Below are positions 63,208 through 64,000 of a DNA stretch of 64,000 nucleotides, piece by piece. The notes beneath the pieces were generated by a model. It did no database searches. It was given only the letters and a program-made list of their open reading frames with translations, and had not been told where the DNA came from. The first letter of the stretch is position 1. Every line of letters starts with the position of its first letter. The DNA comes from Intrasporangium oryzae NRRL B-24470 (GTDB lineage: Bacteria > Actinomycetota > Actinomycetes > Actinomycetales > Dermatophilaceae), in NCBI RefSeq assembly GCF_000576595.1, contig NZ_AWSA01000025.1, positions 1 to 64,000 of the forward strand, written 5' to 3'. A program made the position numbers and the translations under genes.

Positions 63208-63999
63208 ATGATTGTCGTCTGGATCCTGCTCGGCCTCGTCGTGCTGGCCGCCCTCTGGGGCGTGTCGAGCTACAACGGCCTGATCGGGCTGCGCAACCGC
63301 GTCGAGGAGGGGTGGCGCCAGATCGATGTCGAGCTGAAGCGCCGGCACGACCTCATCCCCAACCTCGTCGAGACCGTGAAGGGCTACGCGTCGCACGAGC
63401 GGGGCACGCTCGAGGACGTCATGAAGGCCCGGTCGGCTGCGATGGCCGGCGGCCAGAGCCCCGCGCAGGCCGCGCAGACCGAGGGTGTGCTGAGCCAGGC
63501 GCTCGGCCGGCTCATCGCCGTGGCCGAGGCCTACCCCGACCTCAAGGCCAACCAGAACTTCCTCGCCCTCCAGCAGGAGCTGACGAGCACCGAGGACCGC
63601 ATCGCGAGCTCGCGGCGCTACTACAACGCCCTCGTGCGCGAGCTCAACACGAAGGTCGAGTCGGTGCCCTCCAACATCGTCGCCAACATGTTCGGCGTCC
63701 GCCGGGCCGAGTACTTCGAGACGCCGGCCGTCGAGGCCCAGGTCCCGAGCGTCTCCTTCGGCGGCAACACCCCTGGTGCGGCGGCCCCGTCCGTCGGCGC
63801 GTCGACGCAGCCGGGTGCGGTCGCGGGACCGTCGACGCAGCCGGGTGGCGTGCAGGGCGCAGACGTTCCGTGGCGCGAGCCGGGCGCCGAACCGCTCGTC
63901 ACCTCGGGCCACGACGAGCCCCTCCCGCAGGCGCAGGCGCCGACGGAGCCGTATGCCGCACCCGACCCCAACGTCGACCGAGAGGTCCCGCGCGACTGA
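63208..63999 (+). CDS. lemA: LemA family protein
   Basis: A 263-aa protein: one N-terminal transmembrane helix (VWILLGLVVLAALWGVSSYNGL), then the LemA four-helix core (RNRVEEGWRQIDVELKRRHDLIPNLVETVKGYASHERGTLEDVMKARSA, LNTKVESVPSNIVANMF, RAEYFET) and a disordered tail with two STQPG repeats. The core faces the outside or cytosol depending on topology; function is poorly known, often linked to DUF2207 membrane proteins. AGGGAG lies seven bases before ATG 63208. The stop is the last codon but one base of the window, so downstream context is missing. Confidence 0.93.
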   Translation: MIVVWILLGLVVLAALWGVSSYNGLIGLRNRVEEGWRQIDVELKRRHDLIPNLVETVKGYASHERGTLEDVMKARSAAMAGGQSPAQAAQTEGVLSQALGRLIAVAEAYPDLKANQNFLALQQELTSTEDRIASSRRYYNALVRELNTKVESVPSNIVANMFGVRRAEYFETPAVEAQVPSVSFGGNTPGAAAPSVGASTQPGAVAGPSTQPGGVQGADVPWREPGAEPLVTSGHDEPLPQAQAPTEPYAAPDPNVDREVPRD

Positions 64000-64000
64000 C

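Overview
The window is chromosomal DNA of a high-GC Gram-positive actinobacterium. G/C-ending codons dominate. Lipoglycan genes are present (an MptB-type mannosyltransferase and an LprG/P55 pair), the heat-shock genes carry the actinobacterial HspR/HAIR control, and about 25 genes look leaderless, with a -10 box 5-8 nt before the start codon. The overall flavour is Intrasporangiaceae-like (Janibacter/Knoellia/Tetrasphaera type), but that is an impression from gene content, not a proven placement. I saw no rRNA, tRNA, CRISPR array, insertion sequence or phage genes.

Layout. 1-6 kb: end of a fused ECF-transporter ATPase/T protein, a lipoprotein, a histidine phosphatase overlapping mptB, a one-TM protein and an alanine-type aminotransferase. 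6-13.9 kb: small membrane and lipoproteins, an LLM oxidoreductase, OsmC, AraC/DinB and TetR regulators, a thioesterase, lactate dehydrogenase, and a tightly coupled SRPBCC-EVE-MarR operon with a palindromic operator. 14-20.7 kb: a class III aminotransferase divergent from a PuuB-like FAD oxidase, then ComB-like, VOC, DUF2278, DsbA/FrnE and alpha/beta hydrolase genes. 20.8-28.4 kb: a membrane alpha/beta hydrolase, an unknown protein, a cation/proton antiporter, dienelactone hydrolase, PhoD-type phosphatase and small proteins. 28.4-39.4 kb: the chaperone block dnaK-grpE-dnaJ-hspR, a hybrid kinase ending in an ANTAR domain, a small RraB-like protein and clpB; dnaK and clpB both have HAIR operators. 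39.4-49.6 kb: a repeat-rich spacer, a HAD hydrolase, an ABC transporter, a LolA/RseB-like protein, a two-component system, lprG-p55 and exonuclease III. 49.7-57.9 kb: a secreted M4 protease, an SDR, pyrE, an Ada-like small protein, DUF1905 and a fused ABC exporter. 57.9-63.0 kb: an accessory patch with relaxed codon use (SUKH, GNAT, RibD-type reductase, DUF1990, DUF4037, a membrane protein). The window ends with lemA.

The chaperone block forms one regulatory unit: HspR, encoded at its end, should bind the HAIR sites before dnaK and clpB. mptB, lprG and p55 point to synthesis and export of lipoglycans; the two-component system directly before lprG and the divergent LolA-like/ABC genes suggest an envelope-stress locus.

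The most unusual signal is not a gene. The 7-mer GTATGCC (reverse GGCATAC) occurs about 45 times by hand count, on both strands and in every codon frame, forcing otherwise rare TAT, GCA and ATA codons. In an extended form (CGTATGCCGCTGGG or CGTATGCCGCTCAG) it occurs as inverted pairs forming long hairpins between genes. This architecture resembles the DNA uptake sequences of Neisseria and Haemophilus, but its function here is unknown.
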